From Medakamo hakoo (Eukaryota; Chlorophyta; Trebouxiophyceae; Coccomyxaceae), in the NCBI GenBank assembly GCA_026636295.1, contig CP089453.1, forward strand, positions 558,001 through 622,000: a DNA stretch of 64,000 bases, read 5' to 3'. Position 1 is the stretch's first letter; every line of letters begins with the position of its first letter. Positions 19,240 to 29,930 of this stretch are shown here, in pieces. The notes below the pieces were generated by a model, which saw nothing but the letters and a program-made list of their open reading frames with translations, ran no database searches and was not told where the DNA came from. The translations under genes and the position numbers were made by a program.

Positions 19240-21306
19240 TCACCGTGGCCGCTGCGGGCACAGCAGGTTGTAGTGCGCCCCCGCCTCGAACAGCGGCCCC
19301 CCGCCCGCGGACCGGGCGCCCGCGCCCGCCCGGCGCCAGGCCACCCACCCGCCCCCCAGCACCGCGTCGGCGTCCCCGGGCGGGCCGGCGTAGTGCGGGT
19401 CCGCGATCAAGAACCAGGCGGGCGACGCCTCGTCGCCCTCGTCGTACGCCACGCCCAGGCACGTGTAGGCCAGCTGGCCGCCGCCCACCATGACGGGCGA
19501 GCCGTGCGCCCTGAAGTGCGACGCCAGCGCGGCCGCGACGGGGCGCGACCCGACGTCCTCGCCCGCCCGCACGGGGATGATGCGGCACGCCGCCCCGACC
19601 AGCCGGTCCAGGGCGAAGCCCAGCTCCGCCGCGCCGATCCAGGCCTTGGACCCCAGGAAGGAGGGCGGCTTGTCGCCGAGCTCGACCAGGGCCGCCTGGA
19701 ATTGGGCGTGGGTCGGGGGCGGCGGCGCCACCCCACCGCCGCCGGGCCCTCCGCCGGCAGCGGCCAGCCAGGCCGCCAGGGTCTGGCCCGCCCGGTACGC
19801 GCAGCCCCAGCCCGCGTCGTCCGTGCGTCCCATGCCGTAGTGGAAGTAGTCCACATCGCCGGAGACGGTGGCGACCGTCAGCGGGGACGCGGCCGAGGGC
19901 GGGCGCAGCCGGGCGTGCAGGTTGCGCAGCGGCGCCGGCTCGGGCGCGGGGCGGGCGGGCGCGGGCGGGCGCGCCGGCGGGCCGGCCGCCGCCGCGCGGC
20001 CGGGCTTGGCCGGCGGCGCGAGCGCGGCGCCGGGCGCGAGCAACGCGGCCGGCTCCACCCGCAGGCGGGCGGCCAGGCCGGACGCCCAGCCCTCCCCGCC
20101 CGCGCCAACCACGGGGCAGACGGGGAAGGCCGCCCCGTCCGGCAGCACGGCGACGCACCGCAGCTGGCCGGGCGCGGTGCACGCCGCCGCCGCACGCACC
20201 TGGCGCAGCAGGGCGGCGCGCAGGGCGTGCGCCGCGGCGGCCCCCCCGTTTTCGTCGCCCGGCCGCGGACAGAGGGCCAGGGCGTCCAGGCTGAGGCGGG
20301 CGCCGCGCCCGGCCGCCTTGGCCGCCAGCGCGCCGCCGGCCGCGCTCGCCCAGTGCGCGGCCGGCGGCTGGCCCGCGCCGGCCGCGTCGTCCGCGACCGC
20401 GTCGGCCGCGGGCGACGGCGCGAAGGTCGCGGTGGGGGGCGGGTCGTCGTGCCGACCCCCGCCGCCACGGACCGCCAGGCGCACGCGGGCTGGGGACGGC
20501 CAGGCGCCGCCCTCGCCCGGGCGGGCGGCAGCTGCCAAGGGCGTGGCGGGCGCGCCGCCGTGCTCGCCGTCCAACAGAAAGACGGCGCCGGGGCCCGCGA
20601 CGGCTGCTTCCGCGGCGGCCGCGCCCGCCCGCCCGCCCGCCACGCTGAACGCGCACCGCAGCCAGGGATCGAGTTTTTGGCAGGCGTCGGGCGTTGTGGG
20701 CGCGGCGCGGCCGTCGACGAACCAGGCCAGAGAGCCGCCTTGGTCGGGCTGGGCTGCTGCCACGACGACGCCGGGCGGGCGGCCCGGAGCCGCCAGGGCC
20801 GCCAGGGCGGGCTCCGCTGCGGCCAAAGCCGCGTCGGCGACCGGGCCGGCCGCGCCAACGATGAACAGGCCGCCGGGCAGCAGGGCGTCCGCGGCGGCTG
20901 TGGGGGCGTTGTGTGTGTGTGTGTGGGGAGGGTGCTGTGAGAGGGCGTCTCCGCTTTTTTACGAACGCCGAGCCAAAGGTCGGGTTGGAGGAAAAACAAA
21001 CAAACAACATGCGACAAAACACACGCTCCGGACGCTGCCTTTACCCACCCGCCGCCGTCCGCCGCTCATGCAGGCACATGCGTTGCTACCTGGAGCCCCT
21101 AGCCCACGGCAAACATCCTCACCTGCGTCGTTCGCCAGGTCACCGCCGTCCGCCACGCACAACGAGCCGAGCACGCGCACGCCTCCCTCGATGGTGCCGC
21201 CGCCGCAGCCGACGAGCCAGGACGTGACCGGGGAGGCGCCGGGCGAGCCTGCATCAGAGGCGAGGGCAGCTCCCACGCCCGGGTGGACGGAGAGGGAGGG
21301 CGGCAT
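19240..21306 (-). CDS. UFSP2: UFM1-specific protease, UFSP2 type
   Basis: A cysteine protease of family C78 that matures UFM1 and removes it from targets at the ER. Two exons, 21306-21123 and 20897-19240, about 613 residues. The catalytic domain is C-terminal: DYFHYGMGRTDDAGWGCAYR carries the catalytic Cys (nt near 19802), GDKPPSFLGSKAWIGAAE follows, and GSPVMVGGGQLAYT and ADPHYAG give the Asp-His pair (nt near 19400). It ends YNLLCPQRP. The 350-residue N-terminal part is Ala-rich and poorly conserved, as in plant UfSP. Exon 1 supplies SWLVGCGGGTIEGGVRVLG. Presence of this gene implies a working ufmylation pathway. It is head-to-head with PDX2, with 131 bp between. Confidence 0.9.
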
Positions 21307-21437
21307 GCTGGGGTGGACACGGGGCAGAAAAGACGAACGCGCGTCTGGGAGGTCCGGCGCATGGACTCGCGGCAGAACAGACCGAGTTTTCTCGTGCGTT
21401 GGCTAGGTGGGGAGAAAAAAAAGAACGCACAACGAGA
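21307..21437. promoter_or_regulatory. divergent intergenic region, UFSP2 / PDX2
   Basis: Only 131 bp separate the two start codons, one of the tightest head-to-head spacings in the window. It contains an A-run at 21414-21421. Promoter function is inferred from position. Confidence 0.45.
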
Positions 21438-22665
21438 ATGACGACCTCGCACGCCGACCAGCCCGTGACGGTCGGTGTCCTGGCTCTTCAGGTCCGTGAT
21501 GGCGTGGGGTGTGAGGGCTGGGGAAAGCCACGCTGGCGTCAGCGACGAGCTCGACAGCAAGAGGGCCGCCGCTGCCGTTCGGCCGCGGCAGCGTCCGCAT
21601 TTGGGCGCGTGGCGCGCCCGGACCAGACGTGCCCACCGCCCCGCGCCCTCCCAGGCCAATTGGACAGATATGGGCTCATTGGCTGGAGGGATGCCATGCA
21701 CTGCACCGCTCCAGATCCGTTCCAACTTGGGCGCCACGTTTCCCCCCGCGCCCTCGCGCCCCCCGACACGCCGCCGTGGCCCGCCTGCCGACCCTTCAAC
21801 CTCACCAACACCCCCTCCCCCCTCCTCCCCCCCGTCCACGCACGCCCCACAGGGCTCCTTCCGCGAGCACATGGCCCTCCTCGCCCGCCTGCCCGGCGTC
21901 ACCGCCCTGGAAGTCCGCACGCCGTCCGCGCTGGCGGCCTGCGACGGCGCCATCATTCCGGGCGGCGAGTCGACGACCATGGCGCTCGTCGCCGAGCGCT
22001 GGGGCCTGCTGCCCGAGCTGCGGGCGTTTGCGGGCGCGGGCAAGCCGGTCTGGGGCACGTGCGCCGGCCTCATTTTCTTGGCCGCCCGCGCCGTCGGCCA
22101 GAAGCGCGGCGGCCAGGCCCTCCTGGGTGGGCTGGACGTGACGGTGTCCCGCAACTTTTTCGGGTGCCAGGTCGACTCGTTCGAGGCCGACCTGCCCGCG
22201 CCGGCCGCCCTGCCGCCCCCGCTCGAGGCGGCCGACGGGCCCGCCCCGCCCGTGCGGGCCCTCTTCATCCGCGCGCCCGCCGTGCTGGAGGCCGGGCCCG
22301 GCGTCGAAGTCTTGGCGTCCCTGCCGCTGTCGGAGGGGCAGCGCGCAGCCGCGGCCGCGCGCGCCGGGCCGGGCGAGGGTGGCGGGCCCGCCCCGCCCAC
22401 CCCGGCCTCGGTCGCCGTCGCCGTGCGCCAGGGCCACCTCTTAGCCACGTCCTTCCACCCGGAGCTGACGGACGACACGCGGTGGCACGCGCTCTTTGTG
22501 GGCGACGTCCGCGCCGCCAAAGCGGAGCGGGATGCTGGTGGGCGGGGTAGTGGTGGTGGGCGTGGTGGTGGCGTGCCGGCGTCGCCCGCGCCGGACGCGG
22601 CGCCCATCCGGCCCGTCAACCGGCCGGCGGACTTGCCGGTGCTGGCGCCGGGCCAGCGCTATTGA
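21438..22665 (+). CDS. PDX2: PDX2, glutaminase subunit of pyridoxal 5'-phosphate synthase
   Basis: The class I glutamine amidotransferase that feeds ammonia to PDX1 for de novo vitamin B6 synthesis. Exons 21438-21491 and 21853-22665 give 288 residues. The protein starts VTVGVLALQ, splices to [10 protein letters not shown], and continues with [35 protein letters not shown] (catalytic Cys) and [15 protein letters not shown]. It ends its core with [13 protein letters not shown] (catalytic His and Glu). The last 60 or so residues are a Gly/Pro-rich extension beyond the usual end, and a Gly/Pro loop interrupts the core near nt 22340-22400. The intron donor reads GTCCGT, weaker than the local GTGAG norm, but is fixed by the ALQ/GSF junction. 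No transit peptide, so probably cytosolic. Confidence 0.94.
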
Positions 22666-22818
22666 GGGGCGGAGGGTGGGAAGCGGCGTGTGACATTCCG
22701 AAAAAGACAAGCCAGGCGACAAAGCAAAAAAAAACATAAACTGAGTCTCCCGCGCCGCCCGCCTCCTCCGAAAAAAGCAGAGCCTCAAGCCCACCCCTCG
22801 CCAGCCCGCGCCCTCCCC

Positions 22819-24417
22819 TCACCGCACCGGCCGGGCCTCGTACTTCAGCGTGAGGAAGAGATAGTCGGAACGCCTTTTTTTCTGCAGGTCGACCGGCCCC
22901 TTGTTTATTTTCTTCAGGTCGACCTGCCCCACCCTGCCGGCCGAGTTCCAAGCCTGCACACGCACGGACAGGCTACGCCCAGCGGCCGCCGCCGCTGCGG
23001 GCAGGCTGTGGGTGATGGCTTCAGCAACCGCGTCGGCAGGCATGAGGCTGTTGCCTCGAAAGTTCGGCACCCACTCTTGTACGAACTTTTTCAGAGGAGA
23101 GGTGTGCTCGACTCTTTGACGTAGCGAAAACAACGGGAACAGCCACAGGCGTTCCAGGCGCGGCAGCGTGGTCGACGCGACTGTCGCAGCCCAGGCCGGC
23201 CCGTCAGTCGCACCCAGCGTGAAGCATTGGGCATCCACTTCCAGCGCAACCAGGGTGGGCACCGCAACCGCGGGCGTGGCCCACCCAGCGAGGTCAACCG
23301 CATAGTTATCTTTCGCGCCGTACACCAGCCGGGTGAGGCGGCTAAACGAGCTTCCCGCATCACGCAGGCAGTCAGGCGGTTCGGGGGCATGTTGGCCGAT
23401 CAAATCCATGACCTCAAGCCGCGCCATGATGGCGGGCGGGTGGTGGGCAGTCCCGCTCTTCCACGAGTGGACGCCCAAGCAGGTCAATCCCCGCGGCGGC
23501 GTCACAACGCTCCGCAGGTCGAGGTGGCCACACACGTGCAGCTCCCGCAGCGCAGGCAGACGGTCCACAAACGCGGGTACGCCGAGCGGCAACCCCGACT
23601 CCCGACCGCTAGGGAGTTGCAGCCGCGTGAGGTGCGCCCCCACGTCGGCCGTGAGAGAACGGATGAACGGGAGCAGGCGCTGCACGTCCATTTCCGGGCT
23701 CACTGGAGGCGAGGATCTCCAACTCATGTTCAGACTCCCCACACTCGTCAGCACAGGCACCGTCCGGGCCGCAACACCTGCCTGGCGGCCGACGGCGACC
23801 AGGTTGCGGTGAAGGGCTAGGACGGCGTCCAGGTAGCCCCATTTGTACTTCTTTTGTGACACATGCTCAGATCGGTAGTTGGTCCAAAAGTCCAGGATGG
23901 CGGCACGCCCGGCCGAGATCATGGGCGGCGGGCCCTCAACAACGATTTCATCTTGCACTTCCAAATAGTGTACGCGAGGCGTCGCGGCGAGGACTCGTTC
24001 TACCCAGGCCCGGACTAAATTGTTGTCGTCGCCGTAGGTTGCAACGAAGGCGAGGCGGCGCACGCAAGGCCCGGCGACCTGCATGGCGCGCTCTAGGGTG
24101 CCGTATGCACCCTGCTGGCTGGGGGTGTTGCGGTGTTCGCGCAATCCCGGGTCATTGCCACTGCCAGCGCCCCTACCAAGGAAGTCGATGTAAACGTCCA
24201 CCCACACCTCGCTCGGCGGGCGGACCGCGTCGGCAAACGCCCGGCAGACGACCGACAGGCGGACGCGCCAATCAAGGCGAGCATATGGAAGGCGCACAAA
24301 TCGGTAGTACTCCTCTGGAATGATGGAGATGATGTAGGAGAGCACGTCCGTGGGCAGGTCGGTGATCAGGGTGGGCCGGCCCAGCGGCGCCCGGCGTGGC
24401 GGCGGGGCGTCGCCCAT
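22819..24417 (-). CDS. F-box/LRR-like protein of an apparently divergent family
   Basis: A single 532-residue frame with no intron. The N-terminus (LITDLPTDVLSYIISIIPEE...LSVVCRAFADAV) fits an F-box, the SKP1-binding module of SCF ubiquitin ligases. The rest has repeating hydrophobic patterns (VHYLEVQDEIVV, LRELHVCGHLDL, LEVMDLIGQ, LVALEVDAQ) expected of irregular leucine-rich repeats, presumably for target binding. No orthologue is recognised. Codon use is visibly less GC3-biased than in neighbours, and Ala/Gly homopolymers are mostly absent, so the gene looks younger, transferred or under different selection. Downstream sequence encodes a Lys-rich tail (VDLKKINKGPVDLQKKRRSD). It follows DPE1 on the same strand. 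Confidence 0.65.
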   Translation of the reverse strand: MGDAPPPRRAPLGRPTLITDLPTDVLSYIISIIPEEYYRFVRLPYARLDWRVRLSVVCRAFADAVRPPSEVWVDVYIDFLGRGAGSGNDPGLREHRNTPSQQGAYGTLERAMQVAGPCVRRLAFVATYGDDNNLVRAWVERVLAATPRVHYLEVQDEIVVEGPPPMISAGRAAILDFWTNYRSEHVSQKKYKWGYLDAVLALHRNLVAVGRQAGVAARTVPVLTSVGSLNMSWRSSPPVSPEMDVQRLLPFIRSLTADVGAHLTRLQLPSGRESGLPLGVPAFVDRLPALRELHVCGHLDLRSVVTPPRGLTCLGVHSWKSGTAHHPPAIMARLEVMDLIGQHAPEPPDCLRDAGSSFSRLTRLVYGAKDNYAVDLAGWATPAVAVPTLVALEVDAQCFTLGATDGPAWAATVASTTLPRLERLWLFPLFSLRQRVEHTSPLKKFVQEWVPNFRGNSLMPADAVAEAITHSLPAAAAAAGRSLSVRVQAWNSAGRVGQVDLKKINKGPVDLQKKRRSDYLFLTLKYEARPVR

Positions 24418-24749
24418 GTCGAAATGGACGGAAATGGGTGGGCGGAACGGACGGGAGAGGTGGGCAAGGGGGCGAGGAGGCAGGCCACTCGCGTGCGCGC
24501 GCGCGCCGGCAAAAACAAAGGAAGAGACGCGGGACGTGCGCACACACGGCTGAGCAGAGGCAGCAAGCGCCGCGAGCCTCGAGCTCCTTGTGGCGTGGGT
24601 GGCGGGTGCGCAGGGTTGCGTGGGCTTTTGGTGTGCCGGTTTGTTTTCGTGCGTTTTTTTTGTGTGCGGGGTTGGTGCGAGTGTGAGGAGAGCGGTCAGC
24701 CAAACCCACATCCCACAGAAGCAAAACAAAGCACCCCACACCCCACCAC
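24418..24749. promoter_or_regulatory. intergenic region between DPE1 3' end and the F-box-like gene
   Basis: 332 bp upstream of the F-box-like start and downstream of DPE1, both on the minus strand. It has GT-rich patches (GTGCGTTTTTTTTGTGTGC near 24648) and CACCCCACACCCCACC near 24733. No gene or named motif is seen. Confidence 0.45.
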
Positions 24750-26552
24750 TCACGCTCCCTGCCGCGCCCGCCACGCCTCCTGGGCCGGGACCAACCGCCC
24801 CGTCGCGCCGGCCAACGCCCGCAACTCCGCCGCCCGGCCAGACAGGGCGGCCCACACGCGCTCGTCGCCCGCCATGCGCCACGCCCAGTTGCGCCCGCCC
24901 GCGGTGCCGGGCGTGTTCATGCGCGCTTCGTTGCCCAGGCGCAGGACGTCCTGCATGGGCGCGATGGCGGTGCGGGCGGGGGAGGCCCAGGCCGACCGGA
25001 TGAACGCGCCCGCCGGGTCGGACAGCAGCGGGTCGCGGCGCAGGCCCAGCCACCGGCGCTTGGGCGCGGGCAGGCCCCAGCACACCCGCATCGCGGCGAC
25101 CTCGGCCCCGCTCGCGCTCCCGCCCACCCAGCCGGCCGTCGTCTCGTTGTCGTGCGTGCCCGTGTACACCACCTGGTCGGCCACCTGGTTGTGGGGCAGG
25201 TGCGGGTTGGAGCCGTCGGGCGGGCCGCCCCACGCAAACTGGAGGACGGCCATGCCGGGCGCGCGCGCCGCGCCCGTCCGCAGGGCCACGACGTCGGGCG
25301 TGATGACGCCCAGGTCCTCCGCGATCAGGGCGGGGGCGGGGCGGCCCTCGCGGTCAAAGGCCGACCGCAAGCCCTCGAAAAAAGACGCGCCCGGCCCGGC
25401 GACCCAGGCCCCGCCCATCGCCGTCTCCGCGCCCGCGGGCACGGCCCAGTACCCGGCCAGGCCGCGGAAGTGGTCGATGCGCGTGGCGTCGTACAGTTCG
25501 CCCGCCCGCCCCACGCGGCGCGCCCACCAGGCGAAGCCCTCGGCGGCGTGGGCGGGCCAGTCGTAGAGGGGGGAGCCCCACAGCTGGCCGGTCGACGAAA
25601 AGGCGTCGGGCGGGACGCCGGACACGGCGGCCGGCGCGCCGGTGTCCGCGTCCAGGCAGAACAGGCCGCGGTGGGCCCACACGTCGGCGGAGTGGCCGCC
25701 CACGTAGATGGGCATGTCACCGACGATGGCGATGCCCCGAGCGGACGCGGCCGCGCGCGCGGCGCCCCACTGGCGGTCAAACAAGAACTGGAGCACGGTG
25801 AAGCGGGCGGCCGATGCCGCGTGCTTGTCCCGCGCGGCCGCCAGCGCGCCGGCCTCCCGGTCCCGCAACTCCGCCGGCCAGTCCCACCAGGCCTTGTTCG
25901 CGCACGCCGGTTCGGCCGTCGTCAAGCAGTGGAACAGGGCGGAGTCGGACACCCAGGGGTGAGACGCCTTCCAGGCCTCCAGGCCGGATCGGAGGGCGTC
26001 GCCCTCCGGGCGGGCCAGCAGGGCGTCGGCCGCGGACGCCAGCAGGGGAGCTTTCGCCGCGACGACGGCGGCGTGGTTGACGGCGGGTCCACCCTTCCCC
26101 AGGCGGGCGCGGAGGGCGGGCAGGGCAGACGGGTCCAACAGGCCGTCGGCCGCCAAGTCGTCCAGCGACAGCAGCGCCGGCCACCCGCACAGCGCGTCCT
26201 CGCCCGAGTACGGCGACCAGTGCGCGGTTTCGGGAGGGACCAGGGGCAGGACCTGCCAGGCACTGACGCCCGCGGCCACGCACCAGTCAAGAAACGGCGT
26301 GACGGCGGCGGCGCCGACGTCGCCCATGCCGGGCGGCCCCGGCAGGGAGGTCGGGTGCAGGATGACGCCCGCCCGGCGTCCGGACGGCGGCGCGGGCGGG
26401 ACGTTGCCGTAAGCCGGGTCCAACGGCGTGCCGGGCGGGGGCATGGGGTCCCAGGGCGTGGCGGCGGGTGGAGGCGGGCCACGGGCGGTGGTGGTGGAGG
26501 GCGGAGGGCGGCGGCGGGGTGGTGCGGCGCGCGGTGCGCGGACGCGCAGCAT
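24750..26552 (-). CDS. DPE1: 4-alpha-glucanotransferase, plastid disproportionating enzyme DPE1
   Basis: A GH77 enzyme that transfers maltooligosaccharide units during starch metabolism in the plastid. One exon, 600 residues from the ATG at 26552. An upstream in-frame ATG at 26630 would add 26 residues. Either start gives an Arg/Pro/Ser/Thr-rich transit-like leader. The (beta/alpha)8 core begins GVILHPTSLPGPPGMGDVG. Catalytic elements are visible: YDATRIDHFRGL with the nucleophile Asp (near residue 360), LIAEDLGVITPDV with the acid/base Glu (near 413) and TGTHDNETT with the stabilising Asp (near 467). RMNTPGTAGGRNWAWRM near the end is also characteristic. It is divergent from the P450 gene across the longest gap in the window. 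Confidence 0.94.
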   Translation of the reverse strand: MLRVRAPRAAPPRRRPPPSTTTARGPPPPAATPWDPMPPPGTPLDPAYGNVPPAPPSGRRAGVILHPTSLPGPPGMGDVGAAAVTPFLDWCVAAGVSAWQVLPLVPPETAHWSPYSGEDALCGWPALLSLDDLAADGLLDPSALPALRARLGKGGPAVNHAAVVAAKAPLLASAADALLARPEGDALRSGLEAWKASHPWVSDSALFHCLTTAEPACANKAWWDWPAELRDREAGALAAARDKHAASAARFTVLQFLFDRQWGAARAAASARGIAIVGDMPIYVGGHSADVWAHRGLFCLDADTGAPAAVSGVPPDAFSSTGQLWGSPLYDWPAHAAEGFAWWARRVGRAGELYDATRIDHFRGLAGYWAVPAGAETAMGGAWVAGPGASFFEGLRSAFDREGRPAPALIAEDLGVITPDVVALRTGAARAPGMAVLQFAWGGPPDGSNPHLPHNQVADQVVYTGTHDNETTAGWVGGSASGAEVAAMRVCWGLPAPKRRWLGLRRDPLLSDPAGAFIRSAWASPARTAIAPMQDVLRLGNEARMNTPGTAGGRNWAWRMAGDERVWAALSGRAAELRALAGATGRLVPAQEAWRARQGA

Positions 26553-27506
26553 TGCGCCGCGGTGAGCGGGCGGGCGGGCGCCCGCACGCGCAGTGGGGGA
26601 GCGACCTGGGTGCGTGGCCATGCCCTGCATGGCACAGTCGGCCGGGATCCCGCGGAGAGAGGGAGGGAACGCGCCGCAGCAGGGCGGGCGTCTGTTCGCT
26701 GCCGGCCGTTTGACCCAGTGCGGCGAGCGAGCGCACGCGCGCGCGGTGGGCCTTGGCAAGAAGGCCGCGGCCCTCTCTCCAAAAGCGAGTTGTGCTCGTC
26801 TGCCCGCCTTTCCGCGTGCGCGCCCCACCGACCACCACAGACCAGGGCATTTGGTCTCCCCCCCGCTCCCTTCTGTGGCCCCGGACGGCCCTGTACTCGC
26901 CCGTCTTGGAGTGAGGCCGGACTAAAGGTTTGTTTTCCGTGGGGCGGGCGGACGTGTTCTTGGACTGCGCGACGGGCCCCCTCCCCGCATTGAGGCGCCG
27001 CGCGCGTTGGGGCTTTGCACTCGTGCCCTGCCCCATCTCCGGTGCCCTTCCCCTCCTCTTTCTGCGGCCGATGTCGCTTGATAACTCTGGTCGTCAAGCC
27101 TGGATGGGTGGGACGGCGCGCCGTTGGGCTGCACCGGGTGTGCGTCGCCATCAAGCATCCTTCCCCTGAACGCGTCTCGACGGCCGCATTGCCGCGCCCG
27201 TCGCCCGCCCGGATGCCGGGCTGTTCGCCCACCATCCGCACCCTCATTGTGGCGGCGACGCACTCGCAACGAGTCTTTGCCCACGCCCAGCCAGCGTGGA
27301 ATGCGTGGCGCCCCCGCCGCACGCAGTTTTTGTTGCCCCCGTTCACGCCCTTCGCGCGCGCGCGCGCGCGCGCGCGCCGCTAGCCAGCTCACTGGGCGTG
27401 CCCAAACACCATCACGCCCTGCGCGCCTCTCACGGTCCCGCCCAACGCACGCCACAGCAGCCCTCCTTTCATTCTCCATTTGATTGCGGCGCGCACCTGG
27501 GTCCTC
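26553..27506. promoter_or_regulatory. long divergent intergenic region, DPE1 / P450
   Basis: At 954 bp this is the largest gap between genes. It includes possible DPE1 leader codons up to 26630. A pure CG-dinucleotide run of 25 bases lies at 27353-27377. The remainder has mixed composition with GCGCACGCGCGCGCGGTGG near 26731. The frames crossing it lack family similarity. I see no tRNA or other RNA gene. It probably carries both promoters. Confidence 0.5.
27353..27377. repeat. alternating (CG)n tract
   Basis: About twelve CG dinucleotides in a row, a sequence able to adopt Z-DNA and dense in CpG. It lies 130 bp upstream of the P450 start in the DPE1/P450 divergent region. Confidence 0.9.
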
Positions 27507-29482
27507 ATGTCGGACCTGCTGCGCTCCCTCGCCGCGGGCGGCCTGCCCAAGGCGCCCACGGCCTTGCCCGTCCTCTCGTCTGTGCGGGGCCCGGCCACGG
27601 CCAGCCTCCTCCTCCTGCCCGCCGCCGCCCTCGCGGCCGCTCTCCTGGTTTCCTTAGCCCGCCGCTTCTACACGTACGCGCGGTGCATGTACTACCTGGG
27701 CAAGGTGAGGTTTGAGGGAGTGGTCGAAAAACCGCACGAGAGGGCAAAGAGCGCCGTCGCATGCCGCCCCGCGCCCATCCCTCCACGCCCTCTCATGCCC
27801 CGCCCCCATCCATCCCCTCTCCTCTCCACCCACCCCACCCACACCCCCAGCTCCCCCACCCCGCCGCCCCGGGCCTCACGGGCTTCCTCTTCGGCTCCGT
27901 GTCCGCCATGCTCCAGCCCAACAACCACGTGCCCCTGCGCGAGTATTCCAAGCAGTTTGGGGGCCTGTTCGCCATGCGGGTCGTCCACGACCGCATCCTC
28001 GTCGCGGCCGACGCGCGCGCCGTGAACCTGCTGTTTGGCGGCGGGGAGGGCCTGGACAAGGCGCTCGAGCCGGCGCGCGCCGACAAGATGATCTCGCACA
28101 AGGCGGGCCACCACACGCTCTTCTCCGCCGGCACCAACTCGGCCTACTGGCGCCTGGTGCGCAAGGGGACCGCGCCCGCCTTTGTCATGAAGAACATTCG
28201 CAATGGCTTCCCCGGCATCGTCGCGCTCGCCGACCGCGTCGGCCGGGGGCTGGCCGCCAACGGGCCGGCCGAGCCCATGGACGTCAACAACGTGTTCATG
28301 CGGTACGCCATGGACATCACGGGCGTCGTGGGTTTCGGCAAAGACTTTGGCGCGACGGCGGCCCTGGCGGCGGCGTCGCCCGACCCGGCGACCGACTCGC
28401 TGTTCGAGTGCCTGCGCGACGGCATGCTCGAACTCTACCGGTCCGCGACCAACCCGGCCCAGGGCCTCATGTTTTGGGACGCCGACCACCGCAAGGGCGT
28501 CGCCGCCTTCAAGACCTTCAAAGCGCACATGCGCGCCCTGGTCAAGGAGGTCAAGGCCCGGGGCCCGCCCGCCGAGTCGGACGTCTCGATCGCGGCCCAC
28601 CTGCTCCGCCTGCGCGACCCGGCCACGGGAGCGCCCCTCGACGACGACCTGCTGGCGGGCGAGTTCTCCGTCTACTTCGCCGCCGGCATCGAGTCCGCGT
28701 CCAATGCCATGACGTGGACGACGTACCTGATCTCCCAACACCCGGACGTCGAAGCGCGGCTGGTGGCGGAGCTGGACGCGGAAGGCTTGCTGGCGACGCC
28801 CGCCCGCCCGCACCCGCGCCCCGTCACGTACGCCGACCTGGGGCGGCTGCCCTACCTGGCGGCCGTCTGCAAGGAGGCCATGCGCGTCCGGCCCGTCGCG
28901 TCGTCCGGCACCACGCGCCGCGTCAAGCGGGACTTGATGATCGGCGGGTACCTGATCCCGGCGGGCGCCACCATTCTGTGCCCGTTCGACGCGGTGCACA
29001 AGCTCCCGGCCAACTGGGGGCCCGACGCGGACGCGTTCAACCCGGGCCGGTGGGCGGAGGCGGGCGCGGAATTCCTGCCGTCCGACGACGGCCCGTCCTC
29101 CGACATCGATGGCGACATCCACCTGGCCGCCACGGGCGACGTGGCCGACGTCGAGACGCGCGTCCGCCGGTTCATACCCTTTTCCGTGGGCCCCCGCCAG
29201 TGCGTGGGGCAGTCCCTGGCCCGCCTGATGCACGACGGCGGGCTGGCCGCCCTCTACTCCCGCTTCCACTTCCGCATGGCCGACTCCATGGGCGGGCCGG
29301 CCGGCGTCGAAGCCACGGAAATCAACCGCCTGACCTTGCAGCCGGGCGCCGGGATGTGGATGCACGCCGAGCCGCGCGTCCCGCCCGTCGCGGGCGGCGG
29401 CGTCTACCCCCCCGTGGACGCGCGCGCCGCGGCGGACGTCGGCTTGGCCTGCTGGACGGGTGGTGCGACGGCCGCGGCGTGA
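27507..29482 (+). CDS. cytochrome P450 monooxygenase, membrane-anchored
   Basis: A heme-thiolate monooxygenase of unknown substrate. Exons 27507-27704 and 27851-29482 give 609 residues. A hydrophobic N-terminal anchor (ATASLLLLPAAALAAALLVS) precedes LPHPAAPGLTGFLFGS, the Pro-rich hinge. The I-helix has AAGIESASNAMTW, with Ser replacing the usual Thr after the acidic residue. The K-helix ExxR is EAMR (near residue 408). The heme loop is FSVGPRQCVG (near residue 509) with the ligand Cys. An acidic insert (PSSDIDGDIHLAATGDVADV) just before the heme loop is longer than usual. The overall style recalls CYP4/CYP5-like clans, but no family number can be given. Its TGA lies in a donor-like GTGAGT context. 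Confidence 0.9.
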
Positions 29483-29930
29483 GTGCGAGTCTCTTTGCTT
29501 AGTTGCTGGTGGTGTGGGCGGGGGGTGTTGGGGTTCAAAAACCCCGTTTCCATTCTTTTCTGTTCGCGGCGGCTGGGTGGTGGGTGGGGGTTCGACGGGG
29601 TGGTGGGTGCCGCGCCTTTGTGTGCCCGCGTCCCGCTTTCCTTTTTCCTAAAAAAACTTCCTTGCGCACGCCTGAGCGGCGCGTCTCAGGTTCCAGTTTT
29701 GCGGGACTCCAAACATTAACACAAAACAAAACCGAAGCTGTAAGAGTCCCCCTCCCTTTTTTCACCGCAAAAAACGCAAACCCGTCCATCCCTCTGTCCC
29801 GTCCCGTCCCTTCCCGTCCAAAGAAACGCACACGCACACACGCACACACCCACAAACTCTCTTGGTCTTACACACTCTCACACCCTGCAAGCTCCCTCCC
29901 CTCTCACACGACCCACCCCACACACCCCTC
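29483..29930. other. intergenic region between convergent P450 and RPB6
   Basis: 448 bp of 3' flanking DNA. The first part is G/T-rich (GGTGGTGTGGGCGGGGGGTGTTGGG) and the second is C/A-rich with CACACACACGCACACACC near 29830, mirror-like composition expected for two convergent 3' ends. No gene is seen. Confidence 0.6.

Noticed and set aside
27480-27506. Upstream non-ATG start for the P450
   Set aside because: The ATG at 27507 gives a normal membrane anchor. The extra residues come from a TTG and add nothing family-like.
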